This document shows, in pieces, positions 54,884 to 64,000 of a DNA stretch of 64,000 nucleotides; position 1 is the stretch's first letter, and each line of letters opens with the position of its first letter. Where the stretch lies: the NCBI GenBank assembly GCA_003024785.1, contig PUQB01000008.1:560868-624867 (forward strand). Reading direction: 5' to 3'. The notes under the pieces were generated by a model. That model was not told the DNA's origin. It did not search any database and saw nothing but the letters and a program-made list of their open reading frames with translations. This stretch comes from Selaginella tamariscina. Lineage: Eukaryota > Streptophyta > Lycopodiopsida > Selaginellales > Selaginellaceae. Both the position numbers and the translations under genes were made by a program.

Positions 54884-55908
54884 CACACACACACACACAC
54901 ACACCTTCTGGAGCTTGTTGAAGTGCAACAGTGAAAGCAAATTTGAAATTTCGCGTCTCTACACCACATGGTGAAACTCTGGACCGGAACTGTTCTGGTA
55001 ATATAACCTTAGTTACAAGCTCCCGATGAGCAATTGCACAAAAAAAACCCTTTTGGCAACAATACAGTCTTGTCCACACCTTCCTGCAAGTGCATATTTG
55101 TGTGTTTGTGTGTGTCTGTGTGTGTATCTGCGGACACACTAATTACCTGCCTGACTCGTAAATGAATGTTGAACCCTTCGTATTTACAATAACTAAATTA
55201 TAAGGTGCATTTTCCTCTGGCTGCACCACGTGACCGGCTGCTACGTCATATCGACGTACTGTATTTTGTTCCTGCTAAAACAATATAAACTAAAACCCCC
55301 ATACACGACGTGAGAGATACCTCTAAGAAACGGGGAGGAAAATCTAAGACTGAAGCTTGTGTTGAAGACTTGAGGTTGTCATGAACAAGAAAGCAGTCAC
55401 TTCCCTTCTTGCAAGCTATAAGAACTGTTCCTTGAGGGGATAGAGCAATGGGATCACAGTTTGCTCCAATCTAACCACACAACCTTCTTATTTACAGCTG
55501 ATACAACTGGACATATGTGTGTAAGCGTACCATGCGATCCGGAGGTTGGAACTTGAGGGGACCAAAATTGTGAAGAAGCATGGAAGAATTGAGCAGAACG
55601 ACAAAGGGGCGGTGCGTTTGTATCCTGAGCAACTGGGCACTGTAAATCTGGAACGCAAGTTCAAATGGGAGATGCTCAACTATTATCTTGAGCACAATTT
55701 CAACGGAGAGCTGCGACCACAGCGATGGATCCAAAACTTCCTCTGCTACTACTTGCCCATCTTGTTCATCCTGCTCCTCGTCACAATACACCGCCCTGAG
55801 ATAGAGATTGTCGTTACCTCGTGCAGATGGACCTGTAAATCTCTTAATCATCTTGAGATGGAGCTTCTGCTTCTCCGTCGCCTCCTCGCATCTCTCGAAT
55901 TTCCACAT
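54548..55908 (-). CDS. F-box protein gene, right copy (3' end unclear)
   Basis: Exons (minus): 55,908-55,531; 55,470-55,321; 55,271-55,147; 55,083-54,905; 54,823-54,548; all junctions are GT-AG and in phase. ATG 55,908 opens MWKFERCEEATEKQK. The F-box (LWSQLSVEIVLKIIVEHL) lies at residues about 70-90. Later exons read IGANCDPIALSPQGTVLIAC, VRRYDVAAGHVVQPEENAPY, LVIVNTKGSTFIYESG, ILPEQFRSRVSPCGVE and VRLDKSTWDWELMPG. One base is missing near 54,699 compared with the left copy. The intron-4 donor begins in a (GT)n tract. The gene ends at a donor GTAAGC with no recognised terminal exon, so it may be truncated. Substrate unknown. Confidence 0.7.
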
Positions 55909-55929
55909 CCCCTGTAACCCTAGGACTAG

Positions 55930-57113
55930 AACCCTAGTATAACTAGTTATTACTGGCTTTTATCATACCACATGCATTGTTATATTAAACTCCTTTTATT
56001 AGATAAATTTTTTAATAATCATAAAATTATTAGGCCCACTTTTCTCAAGCAAATGGTTAATTTATGTAAAAAGGACCTTAATGGCTATCAAACCCTTCCT
56101 TACTCTGGTATACACCTTAAAATATGCTAAGTGGTTATCCACATTAACATAGTATGTAGGTCTTTTAAGACAGCTTTCATATGTTTAAATAGGAGACTTA
56201 GGGTTCTATCTAAGTCCTTTAAAGTTAGTACCTTCCAAACTCAGAGGATAGCCCAAATATATTTTAGGATCTTGACTCAGTAGACCTAAATTGGATCATG
56301 CCTTAACCTCACCAAAGAAATGTGTTCCACACATGCCCCTGGGACAAAATTAAAGCATCATCACTTAACCCTTAAGGAATCACTCGTATTTGAGAGTACA
56401 AACCGTACCTTGACCCACAACTAACCCATAGGGTTTGTGTGGACCTTAGACCTAGGGTTAGTACTTGGTGTTCTGCTTTGGATAACCCTAAGTATAATAC
56501 CTTGTGAGTGCCTCACGAAAGGGCTCTTGATAACAAGGTTAGGTTGTTCAACCCTTAAATTCCAAGAAAACACCCCTTAGCCAAGTGTGCTAATAACACA
56601 CCTTACCCTCCCTTGAGTCAATGTTCGAGTCTTAGCACACTGATGTGAGCACAAGCATGCATGCTTTCTAGAGTATTCAACCCCTCGGTGATAAACCCAT
56701 GACATAATCCCAAAAGGTATGCCTTGCGTAGTTTAGTGCCACATGTTCATATGATACTGTTTCCAAAATGTGGGCTATCTTGCTATAACCCATAACTCAA
56801 GAGCTACACTTGGTGCCACGTATCTGGCCCACAAATGCAAACTCCCATTGTGAACTTTATGGAACATGGTAAAGAGAACCTATTAGCTAAGATCTCATGC
56901 CCACAATTGGATTGCTACCGTAATATAATATGTATTAAATATTTATATGCATGAACACGCCCTTGGTATCACAATCCGATATAGAATATAAGATATGCTT
57001 ACAGGATATGACCTACAAGATACAAGATACAGGATATGGGATACATAATATGTTTACAGGATATACTTATAAGATATGCCTACAGGATATGCTTACATGA
57101 TATACCTATGGAT
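55930..57113. other. Diverged duplication tail and CAGGATATGC minisatellite
   Basis: To 56,952 it matches the left tail. From about 56,985, units such as ACAGGATATGC and AAGATATGCCT repeat up to the LTR boundary at 57,114. No gene. Confidence 0.6.
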
Positions 57114-57670
57114 TGTCAAGCCACGATCCAAGAAACAAGAAGTGAGTAGGATTCAAAAGTAGGAAGGCTTGACTCAGGAGCAGGATAGAAACAAGACAGG
57201 AACTAGGAACTCAGGAGCAGGAACAGGACGGATCCAGGAGCAGGACAGGATCAGGATAGGATCCGGGAGCAAGACAGGAAAGCGCAGGACAGGATCCAGG
57301 AACAAGATAGGAACTAGAAGGATCCAAGACAAGACAGGAGCAGGAGGAAAGAAAAACAAGAACAAGGAACAAGAATAATCGTAGAATGACTGGTGTTGAT
57401 AGTAACTGATTGTACAACAATTAGGTCGGAGCTTTTATGCTCACAACTCCAAGCTAATCTAGTCATGAGTCTAATCTAGTCATGAGCTAAGAATAGTGTC
57501 CCTTATCCTCTAGGCATATCCTGTAGCATATCCTATAGGCATATCCTATAGGTATATCCTGTAGGAATATCCTGCAGGCATATCCTGTAACCCGTATCCT
57601 GTATCCGAAATCCTGCATCCTGTATTGTATCCGGAATCCTGTATCCTGTATCCTGTATCGGGTTGTGACA
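57114..57670 (-). repeat. 3' LTR of the chromovirus
   Basis: 557 bp, TGTCAAGCC...GGTTGTGACA on the plus strand, i.e. TGTCACAACC...GGCTTGACA in element sense. The first part (element sense) is a CAGGAT/CAGGATATGCCT minisatellite; the last part is (CTGTCTTGCTCCTGGATC)-like. It is inverted relative to the LTR at 60,926-61,439. Confidence 0.9.
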
Positions 57671-57682
57671 GCACCTCCTCCC

Positions 57683-60600
57683 TAAGGACGAGTTCCACGA
57701 GTCTTAGGACCTGGTTTAGCAGGATAATGCCGATGGAAGGCAGCAACTTTGGAAGAAGCATGGAGTAAGTTGGATGCAGGTTCCCAAGTGCGATCGGTAG
57801 GCAAATAACCTTTCCAATCCACCAAGTATTGAAGTTGGCGGCGATGAAGACGAGAATCAAGGATGGCTGCAACTTCGTACTCAGGTTCACCAGCAATGAC
57901 CACAGGAGGGGGAGGAGAAGAAGCACGACCAGGAAGAGAAGAAGGATGATACGGCTCCAACAAGGAGGTGTGAAACACAGGATGAAGTTTCACCGTGGAT
58001 GGTAACTCGAGTCGGAAAGCTACAGGATTTACCTCCGCCACATCCTGTAAGGGCCCAATCGTTGAAAATCCAACTTAGAAGAAGGCCTGTTGGTGCGAAT
58101 GTGTCGACGAAGAAGCCACACGAGATCACCAATCTTGTATGCAGGTGCCGGCTGACGGTGAGCATCAGCATGATGCTTGTACCGTTCCTGTGCCTGCTGA
58201 AGATGAACCTGGAGATCATCCTGTACCTGCGAAGATGCTGAAGACGATCCTGTACTGCAGGAGCGGAAGAAGGAGAAGCGGAGGAGCAAAGTCAAAACGT
58301 GGATGGTGGCCTGTAAGAGCAAAGAAAGGTGTCTGTCCTGTAGATGCGTGAACGGAGTTGTTGTAGGCAAACTCCGCCATTGGAAGAAGGTCCAACCAGT
58401 TGTCCTGTTGGTAACTGATGAAGCAACGAAGATACTGTTCCAAGGTCTGAATTGTGCGTTCTGGACTGCCCATCGTTTGTGGTGATATCCTGAAGAAAGA
58501 TCCGCTTTAACCTGTAGACTCCGAAGAAGCTCTCGCCAAAACTTGGACATGAATTGTGGACCTCGATCGGAAACAATGCTCTCAGGAAGACCATGATGTC
58601 GGAACACCTCACGGATCACCAACTCGGCAGTTGTCTGACCTGTAGCTGTCTTGTTGCAGGGTAGGAAATGAGCCTGCTTGGTGAAACGGTCAACCACCAC
58701 AAGAACTGCATCGAATCCACGAGAAGGAGGAAGATCTGTGAGGAAATCCATAGAAATGGATCTCCAAGGAGCAGAAGGAACAGGAAGAGGACGAAGAAGA
58801 CCAGAGGGTGCATGATGGCATCTTCGACCTGTTGCAGTGTCACAACTCCGTACAAACCTTTCCACAAAACCCGCAACCCAGGCCACCAATAGTTGCGAGT
58901 CACCAACTCAACTGTCTTGGCCACACCAAAATGTCCTGTAGCCGGGGTATCATGACAATCCTGTACCACACGAGTCCTGCAAACACCAACAGGAACGTAC
59001 AGGAGACCTTCCCGGTACAGGAGTCCATCCTGTATGGTGAACAGGTTGTAGTCTGGACGGGAACTGGAGGAAGAGGAACTTGCAACGTCAGGATGAATGT
59101 GTGAGAACACATTCTTTGCCAAGTCGTCTGTAGCCAACTGCGAACGGACGTCCTGTAGGAGTGTTGAATTTGCTGGAGCCTGATGAACCTGCAGTGCCGC
59201 AAGCCGGAATCGATCAGGACCCAACAACACTTGCCTTTGACAGTCAAATGCAGGATCGCCCGGGCTTGGTGCAAGGTAAGAGCGCCTAGACAATGCGTCC
59301 GCCTTGCCATTCCGAAAACCGGGCCTGTAGACGATGACGAAGTCAAAACGTGATAGGAACTCCGCCCACCTAGCCTGTCGCGACTGAGAACTCGAGCCGT
59401 TTGAAAGTACTCCAGGTTCTTGTGATCCGTAAGAACTTGTACAGGATGTGCAGCACCTTCCAGGAAATGCCGCCACTCCTCAAACGAATCCACAATGGCC
59501 TTGAGTTCCTTGTCATGAATCTCGTAATTGATCTCCGCCGACAGGAACTTACGAGAGTGAAAAGCTACAGGATGAAGCAACTTGTCCTCTCCAACTTGCG
59601 ATAGGACGGATCCTACTGCAAAATCCGAGGCATCTGCTTCAACGAAGAAAGGACGAGAAGGATCAGGATGTGCTAAAATCGGAGCTGTCGTGAAGGTGTC
59701 CTTGAGTGTTGTGAATGCATGTTCCGCCTTGTCGGACCAAGAGAAAACCTCTGTGCGCTTGGTGAGTTCCGTGAGTGGAAGTACACGCTTGGAGAAGTCC
59801 TGTATGAACCGCCTGTAGAAGTTTGCAAAGCCAAGGAAACATTGTACATCTCGTACAGACTTGGGCCTCTCCCACTCCACGATGGTCTTCACCTTGTGCA
59901 TGTCCATGGAAACGCCAGCAGGAGAGACGATGTAGCCCAAGAACTCCACAGAATCCCTATCGAAAAAACACTTCTCCAACTTCGCATACAGGCCATGCTC
60001 GCGAAGCCGCTGTAGAACCAATCGTCATGTGCCGCCTGGTCCTTGGAGAAAATCAAAATGTCGTCGAGGTAGATCACCACAACTGGTCCAAGAAGTCACG
60101 AAAGATGTCGTTCACCATGTGTTGGAACACGGCTGGGGCATTGGTAAGGCCGAAAGGCATCACCGTGTACTCGAAGTGTCCATACCTTGTACGAAAGGCA
60201 GTCTTCCACTCATCGCCGGACGAATCCGTACAAGGTTGTAGGCCCCTCGTAAGTCGATCTTCGTGAACACCTTTGCTCCTCGCAGCCGATCGAGAAGTTC
60301 CGGGATCAATGGCAACGGGTACCGATTCCGAATGGTAACTTGATTCAAACCCCTGTAGTCCACAACCAAACGTAAGCTCCCATCCTTCTTCTTGACAAAG
60401 AAGATAGGCGCTCCTGCAGGGGACTTTGAGTGACGAATGAAGCCGGATGCCAAGTTGTCCTCGATGTACTGGCGAAGAACCTCCAACTCTGTGGGTGACA
60501 ATGCGTAAATCGGTCCGAACGGTGGAGTCTTTCCTTCTGCAAGATCAATAGGACAGTCGTAGGACCTGTGAACAGGAAGAACTGTAGCCTTGTGCTTGTC

Positions 60601-60900
60601 AAAAACGTCCTTAAAGTCGTGGTACTTGGATGGTAGAGAAGAAGGAGGAAAGGAGAAGGAGTAGGCGAAGGAGATTGAAAAACAGGAGAGTCAGACACAG
60701 GAAAGGTAGAAGAGGACGTAGGAGTTACTTGAAAGGCAAAAAGGTGGAAAGGAGCAGGATCAGTGGCAAGTTCATGCATGGTAGTGGTAAGAACTTGGAG
60801 AGGAGAAGGAGGAGCTGTGACTGAAAAAGAGGAAGGATCTTGGGGGGTGGAACAAAAACAGAGTAATGAAAAGAGCAGGATTGGGAGAAACAGATGTGGA
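57683..60900 (-). pseudogene. Chromovirus pol: RT, RNase H, integrase, chromodomain
   Basis: Minus-strand order. [64 protein letters not shown]. Then YRRFIQDFS and RNase H (EADASDFAVGSVLSQ, ELKAIVDSFEEWRHFL, LTDHKNLEYF). Integrase: GHFGVAKTVELVTRNYWWPG (zinc region), ISMDFLTDLPPSRG, IVSDRGPQFMSKFWREL and SERTIQTLEQYLRCF carry the D, D and E of the catalytic triad. C-terminal: GDLVWLLRRHIRTNRPS, LHPVFHTSLLEPYHP, then a chromodomain (EYEVAAILDSRLHRRQLQYL, VDWKGYLPTDRTWEPASNL). At least four frame changes (near 60,215, 60,030, 59,390, 58,880 and 58,475) interrupt an otherwise well preserved polyprotein. Confidence 0.88.
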
Positions 60901-60925
60901 TGTTGACAAGTGTACAGGATTGGAA

Positions 60926-61439
60926 GACAGGATACAGGATACAAGATTTCGGATACAGGATACAGGATGCAGGATTTCGGATACAGGATATGGGTTATAG
61001 GATATGCCTGCAGGATATTCCTACAGGATATACCTATAGGATATTCCTATAGGATATGCCTATAGGATATGCTACAGGATATGCCTAAGGATAAGGGACA
61101 CTATTCTTAGCTCATGACTAGATTAGACTATGACTATATTAGCTTGGAGTTGTGAGCATAAAAGCTCCGACCTAATTGTTGTACAATCAGTTACTATCAA
61201 CACCAGTCATTCTACGATCATTCTTGTTCTTGTCTTGTTCTTGTCTTGTCTCGCTCCTTTGCTCTCCTCCTGGATCCTGTCTAGTTCCTATCTTGTTCCT
61301 GGATCCTGTCTGCGCTTTCTGTCTTGCTCCTGGATCCGTCCTGTTCCTGTTCCTAGTTCCTGTCCTCTCGGTCCTGTTCCTGAGTCAAGCCTCCTGTTCC
61401 CGGAATCCTACTTCTTGGTTTCTGGATCGTGGCTTGACA
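60926..61439 (+). repeat. 5' LTR of the plus-strand chromovirus
   Basis: About 514 bp ending GGCTTGACA. It starts inside the CAGGATACAGGAT minisatellite instead of at TGTCACAACC, so the terminal bases are missing. The body matches 57,114-57,670 in reverse complement, with a shorter CT-rich end. Confidence 0.88.
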
Positions 61440-61540
61440 GTTTGATAGTAACTGCTTTCATAGCTCTTCGTTTCCCAGCTACTTTTTTTTCCTTGATTCT
61501 TTTCCTTCGTTTTCTCCTTTTTTCTTTCATAAGATCATGG

Positions 61541-62600
61541 CTATTTTGAGCACTTTCAACGCGAGCACCAAATGTTGCTTCATGAGCTGGCCACTTTGCG
61601 CCAAGTGGTCACATTCTGCAAGGCTCCACCCATGCGGCACATGCAGCTGCTGATGCATCCTCCAAGGCTGCTGCGCAGGCTCTCTCTCAGGCATTGGTGG
61701 TTCCTTCTTCATCGAACTTTTCTCCGGAGCCGAAGATCAGCATGCCAGAGAAGTTCAGTGGCAACCGTGCCGATTTCCAAGGTTTCCTGAATCAGATCCG
61801 ACTCTTGATCCGCATGCAACCACGCCGCTACTCGACGGATGCACAAAAGGTTGGCCTTTTGGCATCCTTACTAAGTGGATCTCCACGAGCTTGGGTTGCT
61901 CCCTTGCTGGAGCGTGACGACCCATTGATGGAGGACTTTGAAGGTTTCGTGGCTGCCTTTGAAGCCTGTTTTGGAGATCCTGATAAGTACCGTTCTGCAT
62001 GCACAAAGTTACGGAGGCTCACACAAGGATCCAGACCAGCTTCAGTTTATGCATCCAATTCCAGCAATTGTGCACGAACATTCCATGGGACGAGACTGCA
62101 TTGATCGAACACTTTCGTTTTGGGTGAGGGATGATGTGAAGGACCTTCTCCTTACATTACCGGATGCTCAAACGTTAGCGGAGATCATGCAACAGGCCGT
62201 TCGCTGCGACAACCGTTTGTTCGAGCGCCGTTAGGAAAAATTCCGTCAGCAGTTCCTGCCAACCAATCCTGTAGCCGTAGCACATGTTCCTACGACACCT
62301 TCTGGAGCAGTTCCTATGGAGGTTAACAAATCCAAGCGTGGCCCACTTTCAACTGCTGAGAAGCAACGTCGTCGGGGTGAGAACCTATGCTTGTATTGTG
62401 GTGCAGCAGGACACAAGGTGGCGGAATGTCCTAATAAAGCCAGAAGTTCAAGACGCGTGAAGCCGAAGCTGAAGTTCAGTCGGAAAACTTCAATGTCCAC
62501 TTCGTTAGGAGCCGCGAAGTTGGACGTAGGTGCAGGCTCCATTGGTGCTGCTCATACCATTCCATCACTCAAGTTTCCTGTACACATTCGCCTCAATAAC
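61541..62600 (+). pseudogene. Chromovirus gag with CCHC zinc knuckle, frame-shifted
   Basis: ATG 61,541 opens MAILSTFNAS. A frame change near 61,567 leads to LLHELATLRQVVTFC, and another near 61,690 to the core frame 61,694-62,104. The core reads MPEKFSGNRADFQGFLNQIR, VGLLASLLSGSPRAW and FEGFVAAFEACFGDPDKY, a Retrotrans_gag domain. Another shift near 62,030 leads to DRTLSFWVRDDVKDLLLTLP. A stop at 62,233 precedes the zinc knuckle CLYCGAAGHKVAEC (CX2CX4HX4C) at about 62,389. Gag packages the element's RNA. Interrupted, so presumably non-autonomous, unless the breaks are sequence errors. Confidence 0.85.
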
Positions 62601-62993
62601 GAGAGCTCAAGGAGTTTGCCCTGTTAGACACTGGTGCAAATGCATGTTTCATGGATGACACTTTTGCAGCTCAGCATGGCATTCCGGTGGTGAAGTTGAA
62701 GCGTGCAGTTCCTGTAGAGGTGGCCGATGGTCGTTTGATTGCTTCTGGCGCAGTTACCCACGCTACCACACCTCTCTCTTGCAATCATGGTTTCAACTGT
62801 TCGATTTCCTTCAACTTGATCAAGACTCGGTCGACTCCCATCATTTTTGGCATGCCATGGTTCGTTGTTGCAAATCCGCAGATCGACTGGAGGTCTAGGA
62901 CGCTCACGTTTTCCTCTCCAGCAGCCAGGATCAATCCTGTACCTTCCTGCAGGATACATCCTTGGTGTCTGAGGCAGTACAAGCTACAGGATT
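62601..62993 (+). pseudogene. Chromovirus aspartic protease
   Basis: FALLDTGANACFMDD carries the catalytic D-T-G, followed by VEVADGRLIASGAVTH and IIFGMPWFVVANPQIDWRS, the usual second half of this protease type. One frame change near 62,612 separates it from gag. The open frame ends at TGA 62,993. Confidence 0.85.
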
Positions 62994-63528
62994 GACCGTG
63001 CCTGTTCCTGTACCAGTGTTGAAGACTCTCTCGACAGGATTCACCTCATGTCAGTTCCTCAGCACATCCGCAGGTTCTCTCCACTCCTGTAAGTTTGCGG
63101 ATTCCTGTACAGGTTCTTCCAATCCTGTATCAGTGTCGAAGGTTCTCCTCAACAGGATCCACCTCCTGTTGGTTTGTCAGCACACTCACAGGCTTCCCTT
63201 ACTCCTGTGCAACCACGGACTTCTGTACAGGATTCTTCCAATCCTGTACACTCGTCAACATCCACAAGGTTTCTCCCAATCCTGCCTCCTTTTGTTACTC
63301 TGCTTCTATTCCACCCCCCAAGATCCTTCCTCTTTTTCAGTCACAGCTCCCTCCTTCTCCTCTCGAGTTCTTACCACTACCATGCATGAACTTACCACTG
63401 ATCCTGCTCCTTTCCACCTTTTGCCTTTCAAGTAACTCCTACGTCCTCTTCCCTTTCCTGTGTCTGACTCTCCTGTTTTTCAATCTCCTTCGCCTACTCC
63501 TTCTCCTTTTCCTCCTTCTCCTCTACCA
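62994..63528 (+). other. Pro/Ser-rich spacer between protease and RT
   Basis: Low-complexity coding-like sequence rich in CCTGTA and TTCCTCC motifs. It is matched in reverse complement in the minus-strand element (60,630-60,925). No domain recognised. Confidence 0.6.
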
Positions 63529-64000
63529 TCCAAGTACCACGACTTTAAGGACGTTTTTGACAAGCACAAGGCTACAGTTCTTCCTGTTCACAGGTCCTAC
63601 GACTGTCCTATTGATCTTGCAGAAGGAAAGACCCACCGTTCGGACCGATTTACGCATTGTCACCCACAGAGTTGGAGGTTCTTCGCCAGTACATCGAGGA
63701 CAACTTGGCATCCGGCTTCATTCGTCACTCAAAGTCCCCTGCAGGAGCGCCATCTTCTTTGTCAAGAAGAAGGATGGGAGCTTACGTTTGGTTGTGGACT
63801 ACAGGGGTTTGAATCAAGCTACCATTCGGAATCGGTACCCGTTGCCATTGATCCCGGAACTTCTCGATCGGCTGCGAGGAGCAAAGGTGTTCACGAAGAT
63901 CGACTTACGAGGGGCCTACAACCTTGTACGGATTCGTCCCGGCGATGAGTGGAAGACTGCCTTTCGTACAAGGTATGGACACTTCGAGTACACGGTGATG
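63529..64000 (+). pseudogene. Chromovirus reverse transcriptase, 5' part (cut by window end)
   Basis: [32 protein letters not shown], then with frame changes near 63,636 and 63,748, [20 protein letters not shown] and [20 protein letters not shown]. It ends in GHFEYTVM at the last bases, so the catalytic YxDD box lies beyond the window. Confidence 0.85.

Larger units (their letters stand above)
50053..56952. repeat. Segmental duplication, right unit (~6.9 kb)
   Basis: Direct repeat of 42,248-48,805. The extra length comes mainly from expanded (CT)n/(TA)n tracts in the GT2 intron (52,730-53,230). The unit begins in the middle of a GT1 intron, so it carries only the 3' exons of that gene. Confidence 0.93.
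57114..60925 (-). mobile_element. Chromovirus-type Gypsy element, 5'-truncated (minus strand)
   Basis: On the minus strand it runs from a Pro/Ser-rich spacer (60,925) through RT, RNase H, integrase and a chromodomain to the polypurine tract (GGGAGGAGGTGC, 57,671-57,682) and the 3' LTR. Gag, protease and the 5' LTR are absent: at 60,925 the sequence switches to the oppositely oriented LTR of the next element. Domain order and the C-terminal chromodomain place it among chromoviruses. Its protein style resembles the Tcn1/sushi-type chromoviruses known from fungi, vertebrates and mosses more than typical angiosperm CRM or Reina elements; that placement is inference. Confidence 0.9.
60926..64000 (+). 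mobile_element. Chromovirus-type Gypsy element, plus strand, running off the window
   Basis: Same family as the minus-strand element, in the opposite orientation: 5' LTR (60,926-61,439), gag, zinc knuckle, protease, Pro/Ser-rich spacer and the start of RT, which is cut by the window end. The overlapping RT and spacer parts of the two elements are nearly identical in sequence. The LTR lacks its first ~12 bp at the junction. Confidence 0.9.

Noticed and set aside
57169-57420. Open frames in the LTR (Gln/Asp/Arg repeats)
   Set aside because: They fall entirely within the LTR's CAGGA-rich repeat and exist on both strands.

Overview
The window is nuclear DNA of a land plant. It has spliced genes with GT-AG introns, R2R3-MYB, GCN5, F-box and TSJT1-type genes, plant-type Ty3/Gypsy elements and AT-rich, microsatellite-rich spacers. 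A seed-free plant (moss or lycophyte grade) is my guess. It rests on the chromovirus type near the right end, the DUF7869-like gene and a ParB/methyltransferase-like gene; the species is not identifiable from the sequence.

Layout. 1-3,150: AT-rich spacer with small tandem repeats. 3,151-6,188 (-): a degenerate DUF7869-like, transposon-associated gene. 6,190-11,900: a divergent spacer holding two arrays of an 18-bp perfect palindrome (GGCGGGATTAATCCCGCC and variants, about 34 copies at roughly 45-bp spacing) plus AT-rich tandem repeats. 11,640-11,770: a miRNA-like hairpin. 11,906-15,004 (+): a gene joining a ParB-like domain to a degenerate DNA amino-methyltransferase-like domain, with one more palindrome in an intron. 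15,277-16,421 (+): a FCP1/NIF-type HAD phosphatase-like gene. 18,040-21,912: a defective Gypsy element with both LTRs and a 5-bp target duplication. 23,154-24,403 (+): a broken GH18 chitinase with two hevein domains. 24,404-30,216: mostly empty, with a large inverted-repeat island. 30,217-31,221 (-): an R2R3-MYB, divergent from a TSJT1/DUF3700 gene (31,659-33,573 +). 34,402-40,286 (-): a complete 15-exon GCN5 histone acetyltransferase, divergent from a Golgi-type nucleotide-sugar transferase (40,757-43,430 +). 42,248-48,805 and 50,053-56,952: a tandem segmental duplication carrying transferase and F-box genes. 57,114-64,000: two copies of one chromovirus family, arranged head to head.

Two threads stand out. 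First, the 3-16 kb block: two divergent genes that appear to share an N-terminal module, arrays of perfect palindromes next to both promoters, and a ParB-fold gene whose bacterial relatives bind palindromic sites. It may be an undescribed composite mobile or selfish unit. Second, conserved genes carry isolated 1-bp indels, and the two segmental copies carry complementary ones. This points to residual assembly errors, so several frameshifts here should not be read as gene death. Exon sums support this: GCN5, MYB, TSJT1 and the HAD gene all become divisible by three once the inferred single-base errors are allowed for.
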